From contig JAUJPP010000006.1 of NCBI GenBank assembly GCA_030562195.1, forward strand, positions 7,440,001 through 7,504,000: a stretch of DNA of 64,000 bases. Direction: 5' to 3'. Shown piece by piece: positions 1 to 13,009 of the stretch; the stretch's first letter is position 1; each line of letters opens with the position of its first letter. The stretch comes from Nipponacmea schrenckii (Eukaryota; Mollusca; Gastropoda; Lottiidae). The notes below the pieces were generated by a model. It saw only the letters and a list, made by a program, of their open reading frames with translations. It had not been told where the DNA came from and did no database searches. Position numbers and translations under genes: made by a program.

Positions 1-990
1 CATTATTCTCTTTCTTGGTCATTTAATCTGTAGCTCTGTACATAACATAACACAGGGTTAAACCCTTTAGCTATTCATTTGGAAAAGGATTTGAATCAAA
101 ACGCATTCAATTTTTGTTAAGAAAAATCTTGTTTTTGGTAAAGGGAGAGAATGTTAAAAGCTCATGGTTGTTCCATTTCATCTTATAAAGAAAAACTTCT
201 CAACGTAATTACATAATCTCCCTTTAAAGATATAAGATTTCACTAACTAAGTGTTTATTATATGTAGTTTGTAATTAAAAATGAAATATTAAAAGTATAA
301 TTCTGTATGAATGGATCTGATTAATGGTTTTGTTTATTTTTACAGGCTTTATGATAAATATATATATAGATATATATTTTGTAAAAGACACACACACAAA
401 GATCATTATTTTAATCAGACAAATAATATCTTTTTTTTTCTTCTTTTTCTGTGTTTTTCATATGAATTGGTCTAGACAGCATTCTATTGTGTAAAGGGCA
501 GCCCATATTCTGAAGGCTAAATACTCAAAGCCTATAGGCTTAAACAGGGGCCATAATTGCAACTCTAAAGTGGTAAACCTTGTTTCATGTGGTTTTTATC
601 AGTTTTTTACAGCATCAGAAATTTTGTTCTCATTTCGGTCTAATTTGCAATATTAAAAATATTTCGGTTAGATTTTAGCAAACCGTAGCACTATTCTAAC
701 ATGAATTTATTTCATGTACCTGTTCTGACTAGCTTGCCATATATATTGTTACTTTAAGTCTTGTGTTTCACTTGACAGTGCTTAGAATGCTTTAAACAAG
801 AATTGAGTATCTTTCTTTAGTTTTTGGGTATTGTTTTGTTTCAGCTTCTGATATCAATTAATAATATCGGCTGCTCAAAATTTATTGCAAGTATTACATC
901 TGTCATTTAGTCATAAGCACTGTGAAGTAAAATACTAGATAACCTTATATCAGGTTAGTCTGTTATGAAAACAGCATGTTTATTTTATAG
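1..990. other. Noncoding, probable PUF60 intron or upstream region
   Basis: No convincing exon is visible. The first recognised PUF60 exon starts at 991 after a TTTTATAG acceptor and begins with two bases of a split codon, so an earlier coding exon must exist, and this stretch is most likely the end of that intron. Only AT-rich sequence, a short TATATA tract near 358-378 and a T-rich run near 430 stand out. Confidence 0.5.
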
Positions 991-3900
991 GTGATGACTT
1001 CATGTTCTTTGAAGATATACCACATCAAGCTGAACAACATGGTTTGTTATTGGAAGGTCCTGGTGCAAAACGGGATACTAAACCATTCTCTTTGCCGAAA
1101 TTATCATCATCTCAACAAGAAATTATACAGAAAGCTAAAAAATATGCCATGGAACAGAGTATTAAAAGTGTTTTAGTTAAGCAGACTATAGCTCATCAAC
1201 ACCAGGTCAGCTTGTAGTTCTAAAATATTTTTAGATCAACTAACTGCAATCTTGTCATGCTTTCACTCATAACTTGATTAGAAAAAGCATAAATATGTAG
1301 GAAACTAATTCAAGGATAAATGTTAAATTTCATAAGTATTAATTGCAATGGGAAATTGCCTTGTTTTAGAAGGTCCTTATAAGATTATCGTTTTAATTCA
1401 GTACTTTCTTGTTTCAGCAAATGCAAAATTTTCAGACAACAGTTCAAAGACAACAAGCATTGGCTTTAATGTGCAGGTATGTTCAACATTGTTTGATTTT
1501 TTAAGAGTATGAGTAATATAATTGTCTGTCATTTGAGTTTGACGAATAAGACGGAAATTAATTTCCCATAAAACCATTGTCTTTACATTTTTAACTTATT
1601 CTGTTAATATTGAGTTAATGCAAGTATGAAATAATGTTTGCAATGCCTAGTGGCAATTCAAAGGCACAAAGTTTTTATATTTTGTTTTTGGAAGTGTGAT
1701 TTTTTTTTTGAGTAAAATATATTTTGAAATAATATGTTCTATTTGCAGAATATATATTGGGAGTATAAATTTTGAAATTAAAGAAGACACTATAAAACAA
1801 GCATTTTCACCATTTGGACCTATAAAGAGTGTTAATTTATCATGGGATCCTATCACAAATAAACATAAAGGCTTCTCATTTATTGAATATGAAATCCCTG
1901 AAGCTGCTCAATTAGCGCTAGAACAGATGAATGGTGTTATGATAGGTGGAAGAAATATCAAGGTTTGTTCAGTGCTATAGAGCTAAAGATATATTTTGAA
2001 CCTAAGATTTGTCTGCAAGTTATGTAATGTCTGTGTCTGATCTAGGTCTAACTAGATCTAATTAATCAATTAGTAAGCTTACTTTGTCTCTAATTAATGA
2101 GGAACCCCATCTTTAAGGAAGTTATATACTTGAGAAATATCATTTGATATGTTAGTTTTAGAAACTATATTTGATTGAGTTACTACCTGTTTGACACTCT
2201 TTGTTTTCAATATAAATTGTATTTGTATAATTTACAAATGTTAAGTTTATTCTTAATCTGTCAGTTATTCTATATTTTTCATACAATATATTTTGTTATT
2301 GATTTTAGGTTGGAAGACCAAGTAATATGCCACAAGCTCAGCCTATTATAGAACAGCTAGCTGAGGAGTCGAAGAATTATAATCGGATTTATATAGCTTC
2401 TATTCATCATGATTTATCAGAAACAGATATTAAGAGGTATGTCCAAGGATATGGTTGTATAGTTGTTTGTTTTATCAGTTGATAGTGCTAAATGAAATGA
2501 CTCCTGGTCCTGGGGTATTTACAAGTTTAAAATCGAATGTGTTTTAAAGAACAAGGTCAATAATTCATATTAGATATATTTCAATATTTTTTATTTTCAA
2601 TAAGGTTCATCCTTGCCAGATATTAAACATTTTCAGGATTTTCGTCAAAATTGGTGAAGAATTGTGTCTTCTAAAGTGTTTACAAAAACAAGGACAATAA
2701 CTGATACTAAATATTTTTCGATTTACCTGATTTTCAATAGGGTTCATCCTTGGATGATTATGAACACTCACACCAAGTTACATCAAAATCCGTTAAGAAT
2801 TGTCCCCTTTTGAGTGTTTACAAGCAATTATAAATGGATAGACAAAGGGATGAACGAACATGAGTGACGACAATATACGCTCCACATTTCATGTGGATGT
2901 ATCAAAAAAGTGGCTTTGGGTTGCTTTTAGCTTTCCTTTTCTGGATACTAATATATTTATATGACAATTATGATTTCAACTATAAAAAATTCACTTTTTT
3001 TCTGTGAGATACAGATATATTTTTTATACAATTATTTTTTCAGTGTTTTTGAAGCTTTTGGTACAATATTGAATGTCAGTATACCATTAGATCCTACTAA
3101 ACCTGGCAAACACAAGTAAGTGATTGTTTGATTTTTTAAACAATTACACAATTAAGTCATCCTAGGAAATTGTTGTGTAATATTTTACTACAACTTCTAG
3201 GTCATGAAAATATTCAATCAAAGAGGGGAAATCTGCAAGAAAAAAAGCTCAAAACAAAATACTATATTCTGATCTGTGTTATTATATTATTGTATAAGAA
3301 TGTATTTAGCTCAATAAAATACTATGTTTTGATTATTTCAGGGGATTTGGTTTTATTGAATATTCTACACCTCAAGCCTCAGCTGATGCAGTAGCTTCTA
3401 TGAATTTGTTTGATCTTGGTGGCCAGTACTTGCGTGTTGGAAAGGTAGGTTTCTATTATCTTTTGTATATCTTCAAATTGATATTTGGTCATTCCTAGTA
3501 GACAAGACATTGTTTTTGGTTCACACACATGAAAATGTAGAAGCAGAGGCGATTTTGAAGGAAAAAAGATGTTGACATCTGCATGATGAGTCATGAAATT
3601 GGCAATGGTTGATTAATGCATTGATATGAGGATTGAAAAGGTCTTGGGAAAGTTTAAGTTTGACACTGTTTTGATCAATAGAAGTTAAAAATTTTGTATG
3701 AATATTTTTGGATTGTTAGATCACTTCGATCCTTGCTGAATTTGAGTTTTATTATGTATTTATGAACAGTTTTTATAGAGATAATGCCCTTGACGTGATG
3801 AAAAGTGTCAAAATTAATTTACTTTTTGGTTTTATTTGAGCTTTTATTTCATCGGATTAATCTCTTTGGTGTGATTTGATTAGAAGTATTTAACCTTTCT

Positions 3901-5664
3901 TAAAATGATTGTGCATGGAATTGAATAATTCTGTTTCCCCCTCCTAGGCCATCACTCCACCTGAAGTGTTAGAAGCACCAAGTACAGGACCTTTGAGTAT
4001 GCCAACAGCAGCAGCAGTTGCAGCAGCTGCAGTCACAGCCAAGATAACAGCAATGGATGTTCAACAATCATTGAATCAAGGACCTGCATTACCTGTTGTA
4101 AGTAGAAAAGTGATATTATTATTTTAAAAATTGATATTCAAGTGAGTATCAACATTAAAGCATAAATTCTTTTTTTTACTATTTTTAAACAATTTTCTTT
4201 TACCAACATTTAAACTATTTTCTTTTTCAGCCACCCCCACCTGTTGGTCCTCCTCCAAGTTTAATGGGTGGCTCCAAATTTCAACAGGTTGCACCCCCTG
4301 ATGCTATTCCACCACCATCAGTGATGGCACCTATCGGAATAGGACAGCCTGGTATAGCTGTACCACAGTTGGGTGGCATGGGTTTACCTGTACCACCACC
4401 AGTTTCTATGCCAGGACAAATACCATTACCTATGGCTATACCACCTATGGGTATGCCAACTGTTTCTCTACAAAATGTTCCTTTACCTCCTATGCCACCA
4501 CCTTCAGCTAGTAACGGTGATTCACATTGTAAGTATAATTCCTGGCATATGGCTAGACATTCCAGTTGGAGATATTGCTGTATTTTGACATCAATGTTTA
4601 TCAAATGTACTTCTAGATGTGTAATGTTTAAAACCCCTTGACAAATATGCCGAAATAAAAAAGCAAGTGTGTTTAAGTTAACTGCTATAACTATTATTGC
4701 ACTGGTATATTACTTGGTACTAACCATCTAAACCCCAAAGGAGAAAAGTGTGATGTTTACCTTTTTATTATTATATTTAGCATCAAAAGAAAAATCTGAA
4801 GAAAATGAGAAAAAGAAAAGTTTAGATGACTTACCACAAACGCTAGATCAACAAGAAAATATAAAGATAAGTGGAAGAATGAGTTCTGAATGTCGTAGTA
4901 TCATGTGGTGGTGTTAACACTAACAGAACACTCACATGAGTTTACCTCATCATTTTGGTGTTATGGTTAAGAATATATTTTGATTATTACAGTGAGTGAG
5001 GTCAAATCTCTTGCTAGTGTTCTGTGTTAGTGTTAGCACATGTCTTAGTACAGAATTAGGACACTTTCACTGAGTGTGTAACACGAGCTTATTATTGGTA
5101 TGATTTTTGGGGTGTAATTATTATTGTTGGGGTTAAAGAAAATAATTTGATTATTTCAGTGTCGTGTTATGGTGTTAAGGAATATGGTGGGACCTGAAGA
5201 TTTAGATGATGAACTAGAGACAGAAGTAACTGATGAATGTGGGAAGTTTGGTGTTGTCAATAGAGTTATTATATATCAAGAAAAACAGAGTGAAGATGAT
5301 GATGCTGAAATTATAGTCAAAATATTTGTTGAATTTTCACAGCAAGAAGGTAATATTTCACCATGGTTTATTATGTGACTAATCAATGAATATCGATGAA
5401 TTGATGTAATAAATGCATGACAAGAAATCTTTAATTTGAAATAAACTTGAACTTTAATTGTGCGTATTGACGATTTTTGTAGACCATGTAATTGATGCTG
5501 TCCTTACTTTTTGGAAATTTATTTCTTTGAGTGTTTATTTTGTTTTCATTGCAGAGGTTGAAAGGGGTATAGCTTCATTAAATGGGAGATTTTTTGGAGG
5601 AAGAAGAGTGAGAGCAGAGAAATATGATATGGATTTATATGAAAACAGTGATTTGTCTGGTTAA
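991..5664 (+). CDS. PUF60: PUF60 / half pint, poly(U)-binding splicing factor (5' partial)
   Basis: Nuclear RNA-binding protein that helps U2AF recognise polypyrimidine tracts at 3' splice sites. Exons: 991-1205, 1418-1476, 1749-1962, 2309-2436, 3044-3115, 3342-3444, 3948-4097, 4231-4528, 4781-about 4890, 5160-5349, 5555-5664; about 548 visible residues. In order: the conserved [20 protein letters not shown] block; RRM1 (RNP2 IYIGSI, RNP1 KGFSFIEY, about residues 91-162); RRM2 (RNP2 IYIASI, RNP1 KGFGFIEY, about 188-265); an Ala-rich then Pro/Met-rich linker; a Lys/Glu-rich stretch; and a C-terminal UHM with [25 protein letters not shown] and the Arg-x-Phe loop in NGRFFGG. Splice phases agree at every junction except exon 9 to 10, where no canonical donor is in phase and a roughly 14-residue segment known in other PUF60 proteins seems absent. 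The start codon is not visible: the first exon opens in mid-codon. Confidence 0.95.
2505..2901 (-). mobile_element. Decayed pearl-like element in PUF60 intron 4
   Basis: Reading the minus strand from 2901, the sequence shows a degenerate form of the family 5' hairpin (TACATCCACATG with its partner), then two or three decayed units containing the family phrases for 'aaacactc' and 'gatgaaccctattgaaaat'. It matches the sub-family of the 9.8-kb copy. The 3' end was not found, so the left border is approximate. Confidence 0.7.
4901..5045. mobile_element. Small foldback MITE in PUF60 intron 9
   Basis: The two ends form long imperfect inverted repeats of about 35 bp around CTAACACTAACA and GAACACT. 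The element is flanked by the 5-bp direct repeat TAGTA (4896-4900 and 5046-5050), as expected for a target-site duplication. It has no coding capacity and lies about ten bases beyond the end of PUF60 exon 9. Confidence 0.65.
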
Positions 5665-5866
5665 TTAAAATTTGTATCCATTATTGAATAGTGCTGTATA
5701 GTGTATAAAATATCCTTTCATAGAGTCTATTATGAATTATTGAATGGAAACGTGTAAATGTTTGTAAATATGTAAGAAAGAATCCAGTAATGGATTTTTA
5801 AGAGAATGCAGATTTAAACTGAGGCCAGCGTTTCATCATTGTTTTTTGCTTATTATTAAAAAACAA

Positions 5867-5894
5867 AATAAATATAATATTTTCAAACAATAAA
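5867..5894 (+). terminator. PUF60 polyadenylation signals
   Basis: Two AATAAA hexamers at 5867-5872 and 5889-5894 lie about 205-230 nt downstream of the PUF60 stop codon and fit a short 3' UTR. Confidence 0.65.
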
Positions 5895-5895
5895 G

Positions 5896-7059
5896 AATTA
5901 TTATCAAGAGAAATTTCAAATTGAAAATGTCTGGTCATTTCACTCGCTATTATTGAAAGATATTTATTTCTTTTAAAAGTGTCAAATGTTAGATTTCTGT
6001 GACAAAACTTTATATTCTCATCTCTTGTTCAAAGATTATACTGACCTAATGACTTGTATAGGAGTTATATTGAACCAGTTCCATTTATCAAACAAGTGAT
6101 GAAGAATTGCAAATGCAGTTTACTTGCTGGGATGATATGAAAATCAATTGAATATTGAAGAGATAAGCTTGAAAAACCTGTTAATTTGTTATTTGAAAAT
6201 TATGCCATTTTATTTTAATTAAAAGATTGTAAATTTCTGTAGTGTTTAGATTATCTGTGCATACCAATATTGCTTCTCAGTTCATCAACTGGCAATAATA
6301 TAAAAATTTATCAAAATTATATTAGCCTGTGAAATAGTCCTATGAAAAAGTTTCAAGTATTATATGATTAACCAGTCAGATGCTATAAAAACAAAAAATC
6401 ATCTTAGATATATTATTCTCCAACATGCTGAATATGACATTGCTCAGGAATTTAGACTGCCTTCAGACCTGATAACCATACATTTTGGAGAAGAATTTAG
6501 CAGCATCTACATGACCAACACATTCAAACATTTAGATCAAACATCATCAAACTAAATGTGTAAACCCTGCTTATATAAGCCTCCATTTTAATGAATGAAT
6601 TATTCCTCATGACTTGATCATGTCATCACTTGTATTGAAAGAAGTAGATATAAGTTAGAATTTTGTATGATCTATAGACTGAAATTCAGAGGTATTACTT
6701 ACTCTTGATCTTTTACAAAAAAATTAAGCAATTTTGAAATATGAAAAACATACATTATGCTTGCAGGCATGTTTCTCATTAGCATAACATTTCCCGCCAA
6801 AATTTGAGGTAGGTGCATATGGCTGTCTATCAAGCTTAGATTAATAATTGATACTTTCTACTATGGCTGTATATTGTAATCTATTGTAATCGGCCTGTCC
6901 TACTTTTCACATTTTACTTGTGCTCAACAACTACAATTCTAACAGGTTTTTTTCCTTTTTCTTTGTGGGTCAGTGTCATTATGAAGATGATATTTAATTT
7001 TTTTCACCGAAAATTGTGAAAGACTAAGCGTTTTCACTCTGTTTAGCTACTAAACATTC
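5896..7059. other. Intergenic, no gene seen
   Basis: AT-rich sequence after the PUF60 3' end. Short reading frames, such as 6364-6555, show no recognisable motif and no matching splice sites. Confidence 0.5.
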
Positions 7060-7215
7060 CACAGGCTACAATTCTACCTGTATTTTGACAAAACTTGGTG
7101 ATATTGTTCATTATCACCCAATATATTTTACAAAGAAATGTGTGAGCGTCAATCTATTTATTCAAATCCAAAGCTGAGAGTGGGCGTATATTTCATTGAT
7201 AGACAAGCTATCAAG
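7060..7215 (+). mobile_element. 3' remnant of a pearl-like element
   Basis: A decayed unit ('caggctacaattct', 'aaacttggtga') is followed by the family 3' block: GTGGGCGTATAT near 7188 and a degraded ACAAGCTATC near 7203. The 5' end is missing. Confidence 0.6.
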
Positions 7216-9791
7216 CATATTATTACCGTATGTGAGGTAGTCCAAGAAACCTTTAATAATTTTCAGCAACAGGTCTAAAAGGGGTGTGTTTAATAGAGAA
7301 GGCGTGTACACTGCGTGAGAAACCGTCAACACGTTTGCTTAATAGGGCCTAAGTTATTATTATGGTGACCGATATTTACAATTGTTTCTCCGTTATATAG
7401 ATAGCAGTTATACAAGTATACGTAGTACAAAAAAAAAGGTCAGTGGAATATTTGTCATGTTATTACATGTTTTATCGAACTGTGTAATGTGTTGTATGAT
7501 CTAACGCTAAAAAATTATTTAATTACTGTAGGCTGCGTAACGCTGGATCATTCAGTGTGCTGGACAAAGCAAACAAGGTAAATGAAATATTGCATAATTA
7601 TGAAAAATATTCAACACTTTACACACACACATACATGACAATGATGAATGAAAACTTATAATGTTTCAATGTTGGAAAATGTGTTACCAATTTGCATAGT
7701 GATAGACGTCCAGTGCAGTTTAGACCCCTTGTTGATATGTTTATAAGTCATGCTGATGGAGCGCAGATCCCAAAGACGTGAACTGTTACATAGCAACTTT
7801 TTAAAACATTGCGAAGTTTAAGTTTTAAGATGAGATCTCACAACACATAAAGTTTTAGATTTCCTTCATTTGTCAGATGTGAAATTTTTTGGGTTACCGT
7901 ATTCTGCTTTTAACTTTTGCTTTTATGAGAATGAAGATATGGTTTTGGGAAAACCGGTTAACATTTTTCTGGGAGGATTTTTTTATCACCTCTGCTTACT
8001 GTAGGCAATAAGTGAGGCAGTAGGGTTGCCATGGCACTTGCATGGGACATTCAACCCTGAAACTCCATTAATAATTTTTTAAAAATTTAGCAAAATCTAA
8101 CACATTACACACATTTTGCTGTTGTCTGTTTTCAATAGACAGTCTGTTACTCCCAATCTAATAAAAATTCAATTACAATTCATATCCTTATATGTTTTCT
8201 ACCAAATACCTACCTTCAAGGTAGTGTTTTTACCAATCCCAGTGTGTCATGTTAAATCCATTTCTTGCTCAAATAAGAAAATGCGGGAAATGGAAAACCT
8301 AGAGGAGATCAGTCTCCATGAGTTTCAATATTCCATAAGTTTTTATTTTTCAAGAAATGGGTTTTACATGAAAGCTTTGATTGATTAGAATAAAGGGACA
8401 GGCATTAGGAAAAAACTTGTTGATGTTTTAGCCCACACTCCATTTATCTACTAATTCTTTGTTATTATAAAATGCAAAATAACAGTCTCTTGAACTGATG
8501 ATATGATACTTTGGGGTTAAACATTGCAAGTTTCTTTGTATTTGTTCTTTGGATTCTTTGTGAAATTTCTTTTACTAAGGATAAAGTATTATCAATAGAA
8601 ATAAAGTTTAAAAACACAGGATATAAGGGTTAGAAGGGCAAAAAGTTTGTTTTGATGAAGGTGACAGTCTAGACATATTGAAGGTAGTTTTATTTAAACT
8701 GTGTTATTTTATATGGACTAATTTATAATATAATGACAGAGTAGCATGTCTGTTTTCTCATACCACAGATAAATATTACAGTTTCAAAGTTAACAAAATA
8801 TAAAACTAGTTGGTGTGGTTCAGTTCACAGTAAAATTGGTGTTTGATCTTATCTCAAACCTGGTTATGCCATGTCAACTCCTACATCGACTTTAACATCA
8901 AGTTCAGTATAGCATATTTATGTTCAATATAATTTTTTTTTTTTTTTGAGCTGAAAACTCACGTATTTCAACACCTGATGCAAGGTGAATCGAACAATCT
9001 GGAAATGCAGATCAGTTTGAAATTTTATCATATTTTGATCCACCAAAATGAGTTTTTATTTGCAGCTGTTTATTATTATGCATATTATAATAACAGTTGT
9101 CCCTGCTATACCTTTAAATGATGAATTGTTTGTTTGATGAAAGAGATGTCCTAGGTTATTAACCTTAATAGATTAATAGATGTTATTCTAAAGAAGTTTA
9201 ATATCTTTAGTCAGATATATGACCTCACCAGGAGTCAATGAGTGGTTTTTGATAAAGAAATATTATTACCTCTGAGGATTTATTTTATGCTTCACCAGTT
9301 TATTTCATATTCAATCTTTTATTATTATTTTAATTAGTGTTAATGAACAATTTAATGATCAGACCTCCTGGTGTTCAGATTTGACCTTTGACCTGCTATT
9401 GTCAAAATTAAATACATTTTATATTGATCTATCTGTCAGGTAGTGAATGCAATACTGCTTTTAACTAACTGTTTACTCTGTTGACTTAGAATAACATCAT
9501 GTAACTGTAGGGATGTGGAAGAGTAAATTCAACAAACTGTATTTGAATTTATGATGAAGTGTGTGGAAGATGTAAACAACAAATTAATTATAGGTAAGGT
9601 CAAGTTTTTGCTTTAATAGTGTTACAGCTAAATGTTAAGCCTAAATTTTTAAGTTGTTTATAAATTTTCACATCAAATATATCTCACCCATTAGAATCAT
9701 TATGACCTTATGTGTAAGAATCCTACAGCTTAATATGCCATAAATCATCATAGACAAATTTCCTAAAAGTAAAACATTTATTTTCCTTTTG
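7216..9791. other. Intergenic, possible noncoding first exons of VKR
   Basis: No coding region recognised. Two places look like noncoding exon ends with good donors: GCAAACAAG before GTAAAT at about 7576, and TAATTATAG before GTAAGG at about 9593. The VKR start-codon exon begins at a splice acceptor (22238), so an upstream noncoding exon must exist; these are only candidates. Poly-T at 8933-8947. The frame at 8116-8388 has no recognisable feature. Confidence 0.35.
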
Positions 9792-9810
9792 TAAAAATAT
9801 TGATTTGTTA

Positions 9811-11986
9811 TACGCCCACATGAAATGGGGGCGTATATTGTCGTCACCCACATCCGTCCGTCCGTCCGTCCGTCCGTCCGTCCGTCCGTCGGTCCGTCCG
9901 TCCGTCCGTCCACAATTGCTCGTAAACACTCTACACGGTGTAATTCTTGACGGATTTAGATGAAACTTAATATGAGTGTTTATGATCACGCAAGGATGAA
10001 CCCTATTGAAAATCAGCGAAATCGGAAAAAAATTAGTATGAGTTCGTGCCCTTGTTCTTGAATGGCTCGTAAACACTCTACAACCTGCAATTCTTGACCG
10101 ATTTTGATGAAACTTGGTGTGAGAGTATGTTATAACTCAAGGATAAACCCTATCGAAAATCAGCGAAATCGAAAAACATTTAGTATGAGTTATTGCCCTT
10201 GTTCTTGAAAACGCGTTCAATTTTAGCTTGTAAACACTCTTGAGAGAACAATTTTTAATGGATTTTAATGAAACTTGGCCTGAGTATTTGTTATCACCCA
10301 AGGATGAAGCCTATTGGAAACCAGTCAAATCGAAAAAAAATTAATATCAGTTATTGCCCTTGTTTTTTTAAAACGCGTTCAATTTTTAGCTTTTAAACAC
10401 TCTACAAAGCACAGTTATTGACCGATTTTGACGAAACTTGCTGAAATTGTTTAGTATCACCCAAGAATGAACCCTTTTGAAAATAGCACATATCGAAATA
10501 TATTTAATAGGAATTATTGCCCTTGTTCTATAAAATGTGTTGGATTTTTGCCTTGTAAACACTCTACAAGTCACAATTCTTGAGCGATTTTGACATAACT
10601 TGGCATGAGTAATTGTAATCACCTAAGGATGAACCCTATTGAAATTCAGTTGAATCGAAAAATATTTAGTATCAGTTATTGCCCTTGTGTTTGAAAACGC
10701 GTTCAATTTTAGCTTGTAAACACTCTAGAAAGAACAATTCTTAATGGATTTTGATAAAACTTGGCTAGAGTATTTGTTTTTACCCAAGGATGAACCTTTT
10801 TGAAAATCAAATAAATCGAAATATATTTAGTGTCAGTTATTGCCCTTGTGTTTGAAAACGGGGTTAACTTTTTGGCTAATAAACACTCTAGAAGGTACAA
10901 TTCATGACCAATGTTGACAAAACTCACTGAAATTGTTGGATATCGCAAGGGATGAGCCTAATTGAAAATTAAAAATATCAAAATATATCTAATATGAATT
11001 ATTGCCCTTGTTCTTTTAAACGCGTTCGATTTTTGTCTCGTAAACACTCTACATGAAACAATTCTTGATGGATTTCGATGAAACTTGGTGTGAGAGTGTG
11101 TTATAACTCAAGGATGAACCCTATTGAAAATCAGCGAAATCGAAAAAAAATTTAGTATGAGTTACTGCCCTTGTTCTTGAAAACGCATTCAATTTTAGCT
11201 TGTAAACATTCTAGAAAGAACTATTCTTAATGGATTTTGATTAACTTTGGCTTGAGTATTTGTTTTTACCCAAGGATGAACCCTATTATAAATCAAATAA
11301 ATAGAAATATTTAGTGTCAGTTATAGCCCTTGTTCTTGAAAACGCGTTCAATTTTAGCTTGTAAACACTCTAGAAAGAACAATTTTTAATGGATTTTGAT
11401 GTAACTTGGCTGTGTTATTTGTTGTCTCCCAAGGATGAACCCTATTGAAAATCGAAAAATATTTAGTACAAGTGATTGACCTTGTTTTTGAAAATGCTTT
11501 AACTCGTAAACACTCTAGAAAGAACAATTTTGAATGGATTTTGATGAAACTTGGCTTTAGTATTTGTTTTCTCACAAGGATAAACTATTGAAAATCAGAT
11601 AAATCGAAAAATATTTAGTGTCAGTTATTGCGCCTGTTATCAAAAACGCTTTCAACTTTTGGCTTGTGAACACTCTAAAAATTCCTTTTTGACAAAACTC
11701 GCTGAAATTGTTTAATATCAACCAAGAATGAGCCTTATTAAGAATTAAAAATATCAAAATATTATTAAGGGTGAACCCTATTGCAAATCATAAAGATACC
11801 GAAAAATATTTAATGAGTTGTTATTAGGTACAATTCTTGACAGTTTTTAATGAAACTAGAGACCCTAGAAAAAAATAGGTTGGAAGGTTGAATATTTCAT
11901 TCCACTTATTGTAACCTTACTGAAAAGTTTTTATTTGAAATAAATGCTGCCAGTGGGCGTATATTACCTTGCCTGGCAAGCTATCT
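9811..11986 (+). mobile_element. Pearl-like nonautonomous element, full length (sub-family A)
   Basis: 5' hairpin TACGCCCACATG...GCGTA at 9811-9836, then a CGTC microsatellite, about twelve tandem units spaced roughly 160 bp (each with 'aaacactct' and 'aaggatgaaccctatt'), and the 3' block GTGGGCGTATATTACC, CTTGCCTGGCAAG and CTATCTT ending at 11986. The terminal TACGCCCAC and GTGGGCGTA are mutual inverted repeats, and CTTGCC-T-GGCAAG is a small hairpin just inside the 3' end. No coding capacity. The plan (short ends, microsatellite, 160-bp tandem core) resembles the bivalve pearl family, later linked to Helitron/Helentron-type elements. A 19-bp direct repeat flanks it (9792-9810 and 11987-12005). 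Confidence 0.88.
9853..9911 (+). repeat. (CGTC)n microsatellite
   Basis: About fourteen tandem CCGT units with one CGGT interruption, just inside the 5' end of the 9.8-kb element. Shorter tracts of related motif (CCGTCGGT, GTCGGTCT) occupy the same place in the copies at 16.4, 28.3, 47.8 and 62.3 kb, so the microsatellite is part of the element. Confidence 0.95.
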
Positions 11987-12005
11987 TAAAAATATTGATT
12001 TGTTA

Positions 12006-12918
12006 ATTTTTATCCATATGGACTATACCATTTGCATCTCCTGTAAGAATTGAACTGTGACTGTGAAGGTATATTGGTGTAATTTGTCTGTGAGCTATGT
12101 CTCTTAGCTGTACAATAGTGAATAGTGTGTGTAAATTGACACCATATTTAACATGATAATAGATATACCTCTTACAGTTTACCTACAGTCAGTATTAACC
12201 TATTGTGAACTATTTTTCTACTCTAGTTTTCTCTCTTAACATTCACCTTTCATTTCTCCACTGTCACTCTTATCTATAGGTCTGTACCTACTTATATTCT
12301 CTTACTTTTAAATTTCATTAAATAAGTTAGGGTTCATTTGTCATACCTACTACAAAGGCTTCCTATTCCTCATTAAAATGTGGATTTTACTAGTATACCG
12401 ATTTGATTCTCTTATTTATTTGTTGTCTTTGTCAGTGACATTTGAATTTGGCTTGTGGGTCAGATTTGTATGCATTCTACAGGATTCTTGTTATACAGGA
12501 AAGGAAAAACTTCTGATGGAAATGGCCAATATTGTATTTATTGATATGATCAATGTATGATAGTTTTCTGCATTGTTATCAACAACCTAGGATTTCATGA
12601 GTGGATATTTGTGGATAACTATCACTAGTTTTATATATTTTAACAGGAAAAACTTATATTACATAGGAATACATCTGTGTAAGTAATGTTCATGATTTAA
12701 CTCCCACATTACAATCAATATAGATTTAATACTGTCTGTTATTGACAGTTGCTATTATTATAATATTATATATTATATATTATAATATAGTAAGGTTTGT
12801 AGGGGCAGGGGGTGATATAAGACAGCTTAGCTTAGTTATCTTAAAATAACACATATTGATTTAAATTTCATCTCTTGATCCGATTATCTCACTGTTCATG
12901 CAGGCATTTAAACTAGCG

Positions 12919-12953
<35 letters not shown>

Positions 12954-13009
12954 TAGAATTGCTTACAATTATGAACGTATTTCGAGAGCCTTAAAATATT
13001 ATGTAGGCT
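12006..13009. other. Intergenic with simple repeats
   Basis: No gene seen. Holds an AT-only palindromic tract at about 12755-12790 and an (ATA)n microsatellite at 12919-12951. The 60-codon frame at 12378-12560 shows no recognisable motif. Confidence 0.5.

Noticed and set aside
8116..8388. 90-codon plus-strand frame
   Set aside because: No motif or splice context, and no sign of selection visible.
9668..10076. Minus-strand frames with repeated DGRT residues
   Set aside because: They are translations of the CGTC microsatellite and element core.
9811..11986. CRISPR-like array of regularly spaced repeats
   Set aside because: Units of about 160 bp are wholly homologous, with no unique spacers, in a eukaryotic intergenic region with conserved transposon ends.
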